Positions 9,414 to 18,222 of a stretch of 64,000 bases of DNA are shown here, in pieces (position 1 is the first letter of the stretch; each line of letters opens with the position of its first letter). The translations under genes were made by a program, and so were the position numbers. The notes below the pieces were generated by a model, which was not told the origin of the DNA, made no database searches, and saw only the letters and a program-made list of their open reading frames with translations. This DNA is from Pseudocoprococcus catus (GTDB taxonomy: Bacteria > Bacillota > Clostridia > Lachnospirales > Lachnospiraceae): the NCBI RefSeq assembly GCF_902381825.1, contig NZ_LR698973.1:1857584-1921583 (forward strand). Direction: 5' to 3'.

Positions 9414-9442
9414 TATACATGAGAATCCTTTTGTGATAAAAT
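9414..9442 (+). promoter_or_regulatory. Possible promoter upstream of radC
   Basis: TATACA (9414-9419), 17-base spacer, TAAAAT (9437-9442), in the 111-base gap before radC. The match is moderate, but the location fits the start of the radC-mreBCD transcription unit. Confidence 0.35.
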
Positions 9443-9490
9443 GAAATGAACTGTGAAGCTCCGATTGCCTGAATTGAAAGGAGCAGCAGT

Positions 9491-10195
9491 ATGCAGAAAA
9501 TCAAAAAACATCTGACAATGAAGGAGTTACCGGTTACGGAACGGCCTTATGAAAAGTGTGAGAAAAACGGAGCAGGGACGCTTTCCGATGCGGAGCTTCT
9601 TGCTATTATACTCAAGACAGGAACCAGAGGGGACAAGGTGATGGATCTGGCTGTACAACTGCTGAATTTGAATCCATCCTGTCCGGGCCTTGAGGGGATC
9701 ATGGGGCTTGAACTTGCAGATTTTCAGAAGATACGCGGCATTGGACGGGTCAAAGCCGTTCAGTTGGCCGCTGTTTGCGAGTTGTCCAGAAGGATGAGCC
9801 GCATTCAGTTCAGTGAGAGTTATGCTTTCACAACACCGCAGTCAATTGCGGATTATTATATGGCTTATATGTGCCGCCTGGGACATGAGGAAGTGCATGT
9901 GATGATGCTGGATACCAAACAGCATATGATCAGTGAGTGCCTTCTTACCAAGGGCACGGTCAATGCTTCTTTAATTGCTCCGAGAGAGATATTTATACAG
10001 GCATTGAAAGCCGGTGCAGTCAGCATTGTACTGGTACATAATCACCCCAGCGGTGATGATACACCCAGCAGAGAAGATCTGGCTGCAACAGAAAAGGTGA
10101 GATCAGCGGGCGAATTGATAGGTATCCGGCTGATTGATCATATTATTATCGGCAGCGGACATTTTACAAGTCTGTGCGGAAGCTGGAACCATTAG
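9491..10195 (+). CDS. radC: RadC family JAB-domain protein
   Basis: The 234-residue protein has an N-terminal helix-hairpin-helix-like region (FQKIRGIGRVKAVQLAA) and a C-terminal JAB/MPN metalloprotease-like domain with HNHPSGD at 183-189. The name RadC is historical; a repair role has not been established and the biochemical function is uncertain. It lies directly upstream of mreB, an arrangement conserved from Bacillus to clostridia. SD AAAGGAG precedes the ATG. Confidence 0.92.
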   Translation: MQKIKKHLTMKELPVTERPYEKCEKNGAGTLSDAELLAIILKTGTRGDKVMDLAVQLLNLNPSCPGLEGIMGLELADFQKIRGIGRVKAVQLAAVCELSRRMSRIQFSESYAFTTPQSIADYYMAYMCRLGHEEVHVMMLDTKQHMISECLLTKGTVNASLIAPREIFIQALKAGAVSIVLVHNHPSGDDTPSREDLAATEKVRSAGELIGIRLIDHIIIGSGHFTSLCGSWNH

Positions 10196-10211
10196 GAAAG
10201 GGGAAACACCA

Positions 10212-11237
10212 TTGGCGGGAAGAAAATACGGTCTCGACCTTGGAACAATGAATATCAGGATTTTTCAGGGCGGACATGGACTTGTCGTATATGAAAAGAA
10301 TATGATTGCCATACAGCGAAAGAAAGAAGTAGCGGCAATCGGGAATGATGCATTTGAAATGTATGAGCGGACGCCGGCATCCATTGTGATCTCGAATCCG
10401 GTCAGAGACGGTGTGATCGCAGACATTAACAATATGAACAAAGTGGCAGAGACACTTTTGAAAAAGTGCGGATGTACAACGGGCTTCATGAGAAATAACA
10501 GCTTTTATCTTGCGGTACCGTCAGATGTGACGGAGGTGGAGAAACGGGCCTATTTCGATCTTATTGCGCACTCCGCTTATAATACGCATAATATTTTTGT
10601 TGTAGAAAAACCATTGGCGGCAGCTCTTGGGGAGAATGTAGATGTCAAGAGCAAAAAGGGTATGATGATTGTGGATATGGGTGCTGGTACAACAGAGATC
10701 ACGGTCATCACCATGGGCGGAATTGTGGTCAGCAAGTTGCTGAAAGTGGGTGGCAACACCATTAACGCATCCATTTGTCAGCTTGTGAAGGAGCGTCATC
10801 ATCTGGTGATCGGGGATAAGACCGCCGAGTATCTGAAACTGGAATTGGGACATGCAATTCCCGGACAGGGACGCGGCAAAACAGTATTTGGAAGAGATGT
10901 GATTACAGGACTTCCGTCTAAAGCAGAAGTTTCAGATCATCTTGTTTTTGATTCCATGAAGAACTATCTGTTTCAGGTTGTGCGGACAATCCGCAACATT
11001 ATGGAGACAATTCCACCGGAATTGTCTGGAGATATCATTGAGAACGGCATTTATTTTACAGGCGGAACGACATTAATTCCTGAATTGGACAGACTGTTTA
11101 ATGCATCCCTCCGTGTGAAGGTTGTTTTTGCACCGAAGCCCCTTGAAAGTACTGTCAGAGGGCTTGGGGTGATCATGGATCATGCATCCGATTATAAGGA
11201 TCTGACATTCTCATTGAGAGATGCAGCTTTTGAATAG
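10212..11237 (+). CDS. mreB: Rod shape-determining protein MreB
   Basis: MreB is the bacterial actin that positions the elongation machinery. Actin-fold nucleotide motifs are visible: GLDLGTMN near the N terminus, IVDMGAGTTEITVI for phosphate 2, and YFTGGTTLIPELD for the adenosine site. I place the start at the TTG at 10212, because GGAAAGGGG lies 8 bases upstream and the product then begins MAGRKYGLDLGT, as MreB proteins do. An in-frame ATG further upstream lies inside radC. The result is 341 residues, normal for MreB/Mbl. It is the first gene of mreBCD. Confidence 0.95.
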   Translation: MAGRKYGLDLGTMNIRIFQGGHGLVVYEKNMIAIQRKKEVAAIGNDAFEMYERTPASIVISNPVRDGVIADINNMNKVAETLLKKCGCTTGFMRNNSFYLAVPSDVTEVEKRAYFDLIAHSAYNTHNIFVVEKPLAAALGENVDVKSKKGMMIVDMGAGTTEITVITMGGIVVSKLLKVGGNTINASICQLVKERHHLVIGDKTAEYLKLELGHAIPGQGRGKTVFGRDVITGLPSKAEVSDHLVFDSMKNYLFQVVRTIRNIMETIPPELSGDIIENGIYFTGGTTLIPELDRLFNASLRVKVVFAPKPLESTVRGLGVIMDHASDYKDLTFSLRDAAFE

Positions 11238-11247
11238 AGGAATGAAT

Positions 11248-12198
11248 ATGAAGAACAACAAAAAAAATAAAATAAACCCGAAGTATGTACTTGCGGCCTT
11301 AAGTCTTTTGTGTATTGCCGGTATTGGTTTAAGCCTGTTTCGTGGTTTCTCGATGCCTGCAGCCGGTACGATCGTCAATTCGCTGATGGCGCCTATGCAG
11401 GAGGGCATCAATAGTTTTGGTAATTTTACAGCAGGTATTGTCCAGAGAAAACATAAGACGACGCAGCTCCAGAATGAAAATGAGGAGCTGAATAATGAAG
11501 TAGATAAGCTTCAGGCAAAGCTGACAGCTATGGAGAATAATCTGTCCGATTATGAGGATCTGCTGGATCTTCTGGCGCTGTCTGAGAAGTATCCCTCTTA
11601 TGATATGACAGGTGCAAGGATCATTGGTAAAGATGCAGGCAACTGGTATGATACTTTCACGATCAATAAGGGAAGCGTTGACGGTATTAAGAAAGATATG
11701 AATGTTGTCGCAGGCAATGGCCTTGTGGGAATTGTTACACAGGTCAATGCCAATTCGGCAGTTGTCAGAAGTATCATTGACGATGCCAGCAATGTCAGTG
11801 GTATGATCAGCAAGAACCGGGATATCTGTATCGTCAATGGTGATCTGACATTGATGGACAGCGGATTGCTGGATGTCGAATTGATCACAAAGGGTTCAAC
11901 GGTTGTCAAGGGTGATGAGGTGGTCACTTCCTATATCAGTGATAAATATCTCCCGGGACTTCTGATCGGTTACATCAGTGATGTGACAGAGAATGATACA
12001 GAGCTGACGCTCAGTGCCAAACTGACACCGACGGTGGATTTCCAGCATTTGTCCAATGTCCTTGTTATTAAACAGCTGAAAGAGGATATGAAAGAAACAG
12101 GAAGTGCATCAGAAACCGTTGCATCGGATACGCAGAGTACATCCGAGACACAAAGTGATACGGCGGATTCGACGGACAGCAGCGAGGAGGGTGAATAA
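11248..12198 (+). CDS. mreC: Rod shape-determining protein MreC
   Basis: MreC is a bitopic membrane protein that joins MreB filaments to the periplasmic synthases. It has a short basic cytoplasmic N terminus, one TM segment (about residues 13-30), a coiled coil (about 70-105, rich in Glu/Asn/Lys) and the beta-rich MreC domain (GNWYDTFTINKGSVDGIKK onward). The C-terminal 40 residues are a Ser/Thr/Glu/Asp tail. The ATG at 11248 is chosen because AGAGGA lies 6 bases upstream; the upstream ATG at 11221 is inside mreB without a ribosome binding site. The stop TAA overlaps the mreD ATG by one base. Confidence 0.93.
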   Translation: MKNNKKNKINPKYVLAALSLLCIAGIGLSLFRGFSMPAAGTIVNSLMAPMQEGINSFGNFTAGIVQRKHKTTQLQNENEELNNEVDKLQAKLTAMENNLSDYEDLLDLLALSEKYPSYDMTGARIIGKDAGNWYDTFTINKGSVDGIKKDMNVVAGNGLVGIVTQVNANSAVVRSIIDDASNVSGMISKNRDICIVNGDLTLMDSGLLDVELITKGSTVVKGDEVVTSYISDKYLPGLLIGYISDVTENDTELTLSAKLTPTVDFQHLSNVLVIKQLKEDMKETGSASETVASDTQSTSETQSDTADSTDSSEEGE

Positions 12199-12710
12199 TG
12201 AAAAAGATATTGGCCTATGGCGGTCTGATTCTTCTTTTTCTTTTATTGCAGTGTTCATTTTTTGTACATCTCAGTCTGGCAGATGTTGTGCCGAATCTTC
12301 TGATTATATTGACAGCATCGATTGCCATTATCAATGGCAGTCTTGAGGGATGTCTTGTTGGATTTTGCTGCGGATTGTTGCTTGATCTGATGTTTGGACC
12401 GTATATCGGCATGTACGCCTTTGGTTATATGCTGTGCGGCTATTTGACAGGTATTGGTAATCGCCTTTTTTACAAAGAGGATTTGACATTTCCCGTACTG
12501 ATGATTGCAGCAGCAGATCTGTTTTATGGATTTTATATGTATGTTTTCGGTTTTATGATCAGAGGCAGATTGAATGTATTGTTTTATTTGCGGAGGATCA
12601 TCCTGCCGGAAGCTGTTTATACAGTGATTATCGCTGTTTTCCTTTATCGAATTATATTACTGATAACAGAGCACTTAGAGAAAAAAGGAAGTGAGAATCT
12701 CATTGTTTAA
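12198..12710 (+). CDS. mreD: Rod shape-determining protein MreD
   Basis: A 170-residue polytopic membrane protein with about five hydrophobic helices, including a GFCCGLLLDLMFG segment that is typical of the MreD family (GxxxGLxxD). It is the third member of the mreBCD unit. Its start overlaps the mreC stop and its end overlaps the PBP2 start, so translation of the whole series is probably coupled. It acts in the membrane with MreC and the RodA/PBP2 pair. Confidence 0.9.
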   Translation: MKKILAYGGLILLFLLLQCSFFVHLSLADVVPNLLIILTASIAIINGSLEGCLVGFCCGLLLDLMFGPYIGMYAFGYMLCGYLTGIGNRLFYKEDLTFPVLMIAAADLFYGFYMYVFGFMIRGRLNVLFYLRRIILPEAVYTVIIAVFLYRIILLITEHLEKKGSENLIV

Positions 12711-15498
12711 AAATCTGCTGGAAGATATATTGAGTTTTATTAAAACACGAACATTTATCCTGGGCGTTGTCTGTACGATACTGTTGGCTGTTCTTATTCA
12801 CCGTCTGTTTCAGCTTCAGATCATCAATGGTGAAGATTATCTGAATACGTTTACTTATCGTATTCAGAAGGACACAGAAATAGAGAGCCCAAGAGGCACA
12901 ATCTATGATTGCAACGGGGTGCCGCTGGCATACAACAAGTTGTCGAATGCTATCACGATAGAGGACAGCACTTTGTTGACGGATAATGAGACGAGAAATA
13001 CGATGATTGCCAAGCTGATCGGTTTTATCGAATCAACAGGCAACACATTGAATTATGATATTCCACTTGAATTGGATGCTTCAGGAATGTTGAGTTTTAA
13101 TGCAGGCGAAAATACCGTTCTGAGATTCAAAAAGGACGTTTATAGTTCAGAGAAACTGACGGATGAACAGACGAATGCGACTGCTGAGGATGTTTATGCG
13201 TATATGAGAGGAAAGAAACTGTTCAATCTGGATGAATCCTATTCAAAGGAAGAGGCATTGAAGATTCTTTCTGTCCGCTTTGATCTCTGGATGAAACGTT
13301 ATGAGAAATATCTGTCTATCACAGTGGCTAATGATGTCAATGATCAGCTGGTGGCTGCAGTAAAAGAAAATGCTGAGGATCTGCCGGGTGTATCGGTGGA
13401 ACAGAGTTATACACGTGTTTATGCGGACAGCAAATATTTTTCTAACATTACAGGGTATATCGGATCGATTTCCGAAGATGAACTGGCTCAGTATAAAGAA
13501 GAGGGAAATGACAGCTATTCGCTTAATGATCAGATTGGCAAGACCGGTGTGGAATCCTATTTTGAATCCAAGCTGAAGGGGACGAAAGGTTCTCAGAAAT
13601 TGTATGTCAACAGTCTGGGAAGTGTTCTGGAAGTAGCAAAAAAGGAAGATCCTATTCCGGGTGAGGACGTTTACCTATCCATCGATGCAGATCTCCAGAA
13701 AAAAGCCTATGATATGTTGGAGGAGCGAATTGCGGGTATCCTGCTGACTTATATGTCAGATACCACGACAAACACAGGCAGTGATATTATGATTCCAATC
13801 AAAGAATATTACTATGCGTTGATTGATAATAATGTCATCAGTTTGTCTCATTTAAGTGCAGATGATGCAGATGACAGAGAGAAGAGTTTCTGGAAGGACT
13901 ATAAAAACTACGAGTCATCCATTACCTCTTCCCTGGACAGCAAAATGGACACGGCACTTGGAGAATTGGATGATGAGTATAAGGATTATCTTTTAATGAC
14001 CTATTCCATGCTGAAGGATAAGTCTATATTGAATACAGGTGATCTGGATGATAATGACGAAACGCTGGCTAAATGGAATGACGGAAGCATCAGTTTTAAT
14101 GAGCTGCTTGATTATGCCATCACGAAGGATATCGTCAATATCAGTGCACTGAATCTGGAGAGCGATTATCTGGATACCAATGAGATCTATCAGGCATTGA
14201 TTGAATATGTGGCACAGGAACTCCCTTTATATGAAGGCTTCGAAAAAAAGGCCATTTATTATATGTTGGAGAGTGATTATATAAGCGGTACAGACATTTG
14301 TCTTTTATTGTATTCACAGCATGTACTGGAAGAGGATGATGATTATCAGGGCCTCCTTTCCGGCAGTCTTTCCGCAAAGAATTTTATGTACAATAAGATT
14401 TATAATCTTGAGATCACACCGGATATGCTGGCACTTCCGCCTTGTTCAGGTTCCTTTGTCCTGACGGATATTAATACCGGCAAAGTCAAGGCTCTGGTAT
14501 CTTATCCGGGTTATGATGCCAATCAGATCAATAATGTCAGCTATTATGCATCGTTGATCAATAATTCATCATCACCTTTATATAACCGTGCGACGCAGCA
14601 GACATTAGCTCCGGGGTCAACTTTTAAACCGATTTCAGCCATTGCGGGTCTGGAGGAAGGCGTGATTGATGCAGACACTTATATCACAGACTATGTAGAG
14701 TATACAAAGGTTGTGCCGCATGCCAACTGCTGGAATTCAGCGGGACATGGCACCATCAATGTTGAACAGGCGATAGAATATTCCTGTAACTACTTCTTCT
14801 ATGAAGTGGGTTACAGGCTGGGCTCGAAGAATAATACAACCGAACTGAATGATTCAACAGGTCTGGCTCTTTTAGCCAAGTATGCGAAGATGTTCGGACT
14901 GGATTCCGTCAGCGGACTTGAGCTTCCGGAGACAACCCCGAGAATTTCCGATGAGAGTGTTGTCCGTTCAGCAATTGGACAGGCAACCCACAACTATACA
15001 GCGGCTGAATTGGCACGCTATGTGACAGCTATTGCCAATTCCGGCAATTTGTATCAGTTATCCATTCTGGATAAGATTACCGACAGTGAGGGCAATGTAC
15101 TGGAGGAAAATGAACCGAAGCTGACCAACAAGATTGAACTGAAACAGAGCACATGGGATATGGTACATACAGGTATGTATAAGGTATGTAATGAATCTTC
15201 TTACCGTTCACAAATGGGCGGACTGAAAGTGACTCTGGCAGGTAAATCCGGTACGGCGCAGGTATCAGAGAAACTGCCTAACCATGGACTTTTCATTGGT
15301 TATGCGCCTTATGAGAATCCGGAGGTTGCCGCAACGCTGATCATTCCGAATGGTCATGGTTCTTCAAATGTACTGGATCTGTATGCGGATCTGATGTGTT
15401 ACTATTTTGGTGTGCCGGAAAAGAATGCTTCAGATGATATATCCGGTTCTGCAACAAGAACAGCGAATATTCCGGATCAGAATATTCAGGCGGATTAA
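12703..15498 (+). CDS. Class B penicillin-binding protein 2 (elongation transpeptidase), oversized
   Basis: This peptidoglycan DD-transpeptidase belongs to the elongation complex. It has one N-terminal TM helix, a dimerisation domain beginning IESPRGTIYDCNG, and a transpeptidase domain with the active-site tetrad STFK (Ser about residue 640), a SCN motif and KSGT. At 931 residues it is some 250-300 residues longer than usual PBP2 proteins. The extra segment (about residues 345-580, between SIDADLQ and the strand GSFVLTDINTGK) is acidic and helical. I choose the TTG at 12703, because AAGGAAGTGA ends 8 bases before it; the GTG at 12691 lies inside that Shine-Dalgarno. It overlaps mreD by 8 bases. 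Confidence 0.92.
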   Translation: MFKNLLEDILSFIKTRTFILGVVCTILLAVLIHRLFQLQIINGEDYLNTFTYRIQKDTEIESPRGTIYDCNGVPLAYNKLSNAITIEDSTLLTDNETRNTMIAKLIGFIESTGNTLNYDIPLELDASGMLSFNAGENTVLRFKKDVYSSEKLTDEQTNATAEDVYAYMRGKKLFNLDESYSKEEALKILSVRFDLWMKRYEKYLSITVANDVNDQLVAAVKENAEDLPGVSVEQSYTRVYADSKYFSNITGYIGSISEDELAQYKEEGNDSYSLNDQIGKTGVESYFESKLKGTKGSQKLYVNSLGSVLEVAKKEDPIPGEDVYLSIDADLQKKAYDMLEERIAGILLTYMSDTTTNTGSDIMIPIKEYYYALIDNNVISLSHLSADDADDREKSFWKDYKNYESSITSSLDSKMDTALGELDDEYKDYLLMTYSMLKDKSILNTGDLDDNDETLAKWNDGSISFNELLDYAITKDIVNISALNLESDYLDTNEIYQALIEYVAQELPLYEGFEKKAIYYMLESDYISGTDICLLLYSQHVLEEDDDYQGLLSGSLSAKNFMYNKIYNLEITPDMLALPPCSGSFVLTDINTGKVKALVSYPGYDANQINNVSYYASLINNSSSPLYNRATQQTLAPGSTFKPISAIAGLEEGVIDADTYITDYVEYTKVVPHANCWNSAGHGTINVEQAIEYSCNYFFYEVGYRLGSKNNTTELNDSTGLALLAKYAKMFGLDSVSGLELPETTPRISDESVVRSAIGQATHNYTAAELARYVTAIANSGNLYQLSILDKITDSEGNVLEENEPKLTNKIELKQSTWDMVHTGMYKVCNESSYRSQMGGLKVTLAGKSGTAQVSEKLPNHGLFIGYAPYENPEVAATLIIPNGHGSSNVLDLYADLMCYYFGVPEKNASDDISGSATRTANIPDQNIQAD

Positions 15499-15575
15499 TT
15501 CAACGGACATGAACATACAAAAGAAAACAATGATCTAAAAATAAAAGGATTCAATGGTTTTTGGGAGGTATGAGC

Positions 15576-16367
15576 ATGGGAGAAGTATTTGTCATTACAT
15601 CAGGTAAAGGCGGTGTAGGAAAAACAACATCAACAGCCAATATCGGTGCAGGTTTAGCTGCTGCAGATAAGAAGACAATTCTGATCGATACAGATATTGG
15701 CTTAAGAAATCTGGATGTGATCATGGGACTTGAAAACAGGATTGTTTATCATCTGGTAGATATTATCGAAGGCGGGTGCCGGATCAAGCAGGCACTGATT
15801 CGGGATAAACGTTATCCGAATTTGTTCCTTCTTCCATCCGCGCAGACGAGAGACAAGACAAGTGTTTCGCCGGAACAAATGAAAAAGCTGATCGAGCAGC
15901 TGAGAGATGATTTTGATTATATCCTGATTGACTGTCCTGCAGGCATTGAAAGAGGCTTCTACAATGCCATTGCCGGGGCAGATCGTGCATTAATCGTGAC
16001 AACACCGGAGGTATCGGCCATCCGGGACGCGGATCGGATCACGGGTCTTCTGGAAGCATCCCATATCAAAAATATTAATCTGATCATTAATCGGATCCGT
16101 TTTGACATGGTAAGGCGGGGAGATATGATGAGTATAGAAGATATTGTAGATATTTTGTCACTGGATCTGATCGGTGTGATCCCGGATGATGAAAATGTGG
16201 TTGTTGCTGCCAATCAAGGGGAATCATTGACAGGTTATCATACGCCTGCGGGAAAAGCCTATGAGAATATCTGCAGACGTATCATGGGAGAAGATGTTCC
16301 CCTGGCCTGTTACCCTCGAAGAAAAAGCTTTTTCTTCCGGGTTGCGGATTATCTGATTCACAGATAG
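15576..16367 (+). CDS. minD: Septum site-determining ATPase MinD
   Basis: MinD is a ParA-type ATPase that binds the membrane and places the division site. Deviant Walker A KGGVGKTT is at residues 11-18, DTDIGLRNLD follows, and the C terminus RKSFFFRVADYLIHR is the amphipathic membrane-targeting helix. The ATG at 15576 has GGGAGG 7 bases upstream; earlier in-frame starts overlap that site. The product has 263 residues. It is followed by minE, but minC, which normally precedes minD, is absent: only 77 bases separate it from the PBP2 stop. Confidence 0.96.
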   Translation: MGEVFVITSGKGGVGKTTSTANIGAGLAAADKKTILIDTDIGLRNLDVIMGLENRIVYHLVDIIEGGCRIKQALIRDKRYPNLFLLPSAQTRDKTSVSPEQMKKLIEQLRDDFDYILIDCPAGIERGFYNAIAGADRALIVTTPEVSAIRDADRITGLLEASHIKNINLIINRIRFDMVRRGDMMSIEDIVDILSLDLIGVIPDDENVVVAANQGESLTGYHTPAGKAYENICRRIMGEDVPLACYPRRKSFFFRVADYLIHR

Positions 16368-16382
16368 AAAGGAGCTGTCAGG

Positions 16383-16658
16383 ATGTTTTCATTTCTGTTT
16401 GGAAGAAAAAGAAAGATTTCCGGTAAAGTCGCCAGCAGCCGGTTAAAGCAGCTGCTTCTGTCGGACAGAATAGCCTGTCCGACAGAGATCACAGATAGTA
16501 TTCGAGGAGATATTGTATCTGCACTTAGCAAATATGTCGAAATAGACATTCAGAATATTGACATTCATATTACACAAAAGGAAAATCAGAATCGGTCCAG
16601 GTCACCGCTTCTGACTGTTTATGTGCCTTTTAAGGAAATAAACCGTCATTCGGTATGA
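16383..16658 (+). CDS. minE: Cell division topological specificity factor MinE
   Basis: The 91-residue protein starts MFSFLFGRKRK, a membrane-binding, basic N-terminal helix. It continues with the anti-MinCD helix (ASSRLKQLLLSDRI) and a dimerisation domain (IVSALSKYVEIDIQNIDIHI). MinE stimulates the MinD ATPase and drives Min oscillation in proteobacteria and some clostridia. It lies 15 bases after minD with AAAGGAG before the ATG. Its presence without minC nearby is notable. Confidence 0.93.
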   Translation: MFSFLFGRKRKISGKVASSRLKQLLLSDRIACPTEITDSIRGDIVSALSKYVEIDIQNIDIHITQKENQNRSRSPLLTVYVPFKEINRHSV

Positions 16659-16668
16659 TAGGAGAAAA

Positions 16669-17808
16669 ATGTTACAAAGAAGAAAAATATTACAGTATCA
16701 CACAAATAAATATAATATCCATATGTATAATTTCAGACTGGTTTTATATGTATGGGTGCTAAGTATTATTGGTATACTCGTTATTAACAGTGCAGCCGAT
16801 GGTTTCGCCGCTAAACAGCTCATAGGCTTTGTCGGTGGATCGGTCGTCATGATAATTTTTTCACTTATTGACTATAATTATATTGCAAAATTCGAATGGT
16901 TTTTGTATTCTATTAATATAGGTATGTTGATTGCTGTCAAGCTTTTTGGTATTAGTGTGAATGGTGCCAGAAGATGGTTTTCATTGGGGCCTTTTGGTAC
17001 TTTCCAGCCATCAGAGCTCAGCAAGGTGATCATGCTGATTATTTTTGCACATTTGATCAGTGAGCAGAAGGAGAAGATCAACAGTCTGGCAACGATTCTG
17101 AGAATTGGTATTTTATATATGATTCCGATGTTTCTGGTTGCATGGGAGCCGGATCTCTCGACAACAATGGTTTTTGCATTTTTGTTTTGTACATTGATGT
17201 TTGTTGGCGGTATCAGTTATAAGATTATCGGTGCGATACTGGGTGCAGCCCTGCCGTTGGGCGGTATTTTGATCTGGTATATCCAGCAGCCCGGTCAGAT
17301 CTTATTACATGATTATCAGCTTAATAGAGTTCTCAGTTTCCTGAATCCTTCGGATTATCTTTTGACAACCTATAATCAGCAATATAATTCCATTATGGCG
17401 ATCGGCTCAGGTATGCTCACTGGTAAGGGACTTGATAATAATACGATTACATCCGTCAAGGGAGGCAATTTCATATCAGAGCCTCAGACAGACTTTATTT
17501 TCGCAGTTGTCGGAGAAGAACTGGGATTTATAGGAAGTTGTGTTGTCATAGGGCTCATTTTATTAATTGTGATCGAATGCCTGCGCATTGCAAAGGATGC
17601 AAGAGATATGAGAGGCCGCCTGGTCGCATCGGGTGTTGCCGGTATTATTACATTCCAGTCTTTTGTCAATATTGGTGTGGCAACAGGCATACTGCCGAAT
17701 ACGGGGCTTCCGTTGCCCTTCGTCAGTTATGGTCTGAGTTCATTGCTGAGTAATTTTATATGTATTGGTTTAGTTTTGAATGTTGGTTTACAGCGGAACA
17801 GGAGGTAA
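16669..17808 (+). CDS. rodA: SEDS glycosyltransferase RodA
   Basis: A 379-residue SEDS-family protein with about ten TM helices. It has the conserved block NGARRWFSLGPFGTFQPSELSK, the extracytoplasmic WEPDLSTT loop and the C-terminal GLPLPFVSYGLSS motif. SEDS proteins polymerise lipid II into glycan strands with a class B PBP partner; its likely partner is the PBP2 in the same cluster. The start ATG follows AGGAGAAA and lies 10 bases after minE. The very N terminus is hydrophilic and slightly longer than in B. subtilis. Confidence 0.93.
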   Translation: MLQRRKILQYHTNKYNIHMYNFRLVLYVWVLSIIGILVINSAADGFAAKQLIGFVGGSVVMIIFSLIDYNYIAKFEWFLYSINIGMLIAVKLFGISVNGARRWFSLGPFGTFQPSELSKVIMLIIFAHLISEQKEKINSLATILRIGILYMIPMFLVAWEPDLSTTMVFAFLFCTLMFVGGISYKIIGAILGAALPLGGILIWYIQQPGQILLHDYQLNRVLSFLNPSDYLLTTYNQQYNSIMAIGSGMLTGKGLDNNTITSVKGGNFISEPQTDFIFAVVGEELGFIGSCVVIGLILLIVIECLRIAKDARDMRGRLVASGVAGIITFQSFVNIGVATGILPNTGLPLPFVSYGLSSLLSNFICIGLVLNVGLQRNRR

Positions 17809-17814
17809 GTTTTT

Positions 17815-18210
17815 ATGAACATTGGTTTAGTAGCCCATGATACAAAAAAAATGTTGATGCAGAATTTCTGTATCGCTTACAGAGGAATACTGGCGCGTAA
17901 TGAATTATATGCGACAGGCACCACAGGGCGTTTAATAGAAGAAGTGACGAATCTTAATATACACAAGTTTCTTGCCGGACATCTCGGCGGAGAACAGCAG
18001 TTAGGTGCACAGATTGAACATAACAACATTGACTTGATGATTTTCCTGAGGGATCCATATACACCAAAGCGTCATGAACCGGATGCCCACGCAATTGTCA
18101 GCTTATGTGATGCACATAATATTCCGATCGCAACAAACCTGGCAACAGCAGAACTTTTGATCAAGGCTCTGGACAGAGGCGATCTGGAATGGCGTGAATT
18201 TTATAAATAA
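17815..18210 (+). CDS. mgsA: Methylglyoxal synthase
   Basis: MgsA converts dihydroxyacetone phosphate to methylglyoxal and phosphate, a bypass when sugar phosphates accumulate. The 131-residue protein carries the family landmarks: LVAHDTKK at the N terminus, the phosphate-binding TGTTGRLI, GHLGGEQQLGAQI, the catalytic Asp in IFLRDPYTPK, and LCDAHNIPIATN with the catalytic His region. It follows rodA by 6 bases, the same neighbour as in many clostridia. Confidence 0.96.
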   Translation: MNIGLVAHDTKKMLMQNFCIAYRGILARNELYATGTTGRLIEEVTNLNIHKFLAGHLGGEQQLGAQIEHNNIDLMIFLRDPYTPKRHEPDAHAIVSLCDAHNIPIATNLATAELLIKALDRGDLEWREFYK

Positions 18211-18222
18211 CAGGTGAAGAGA

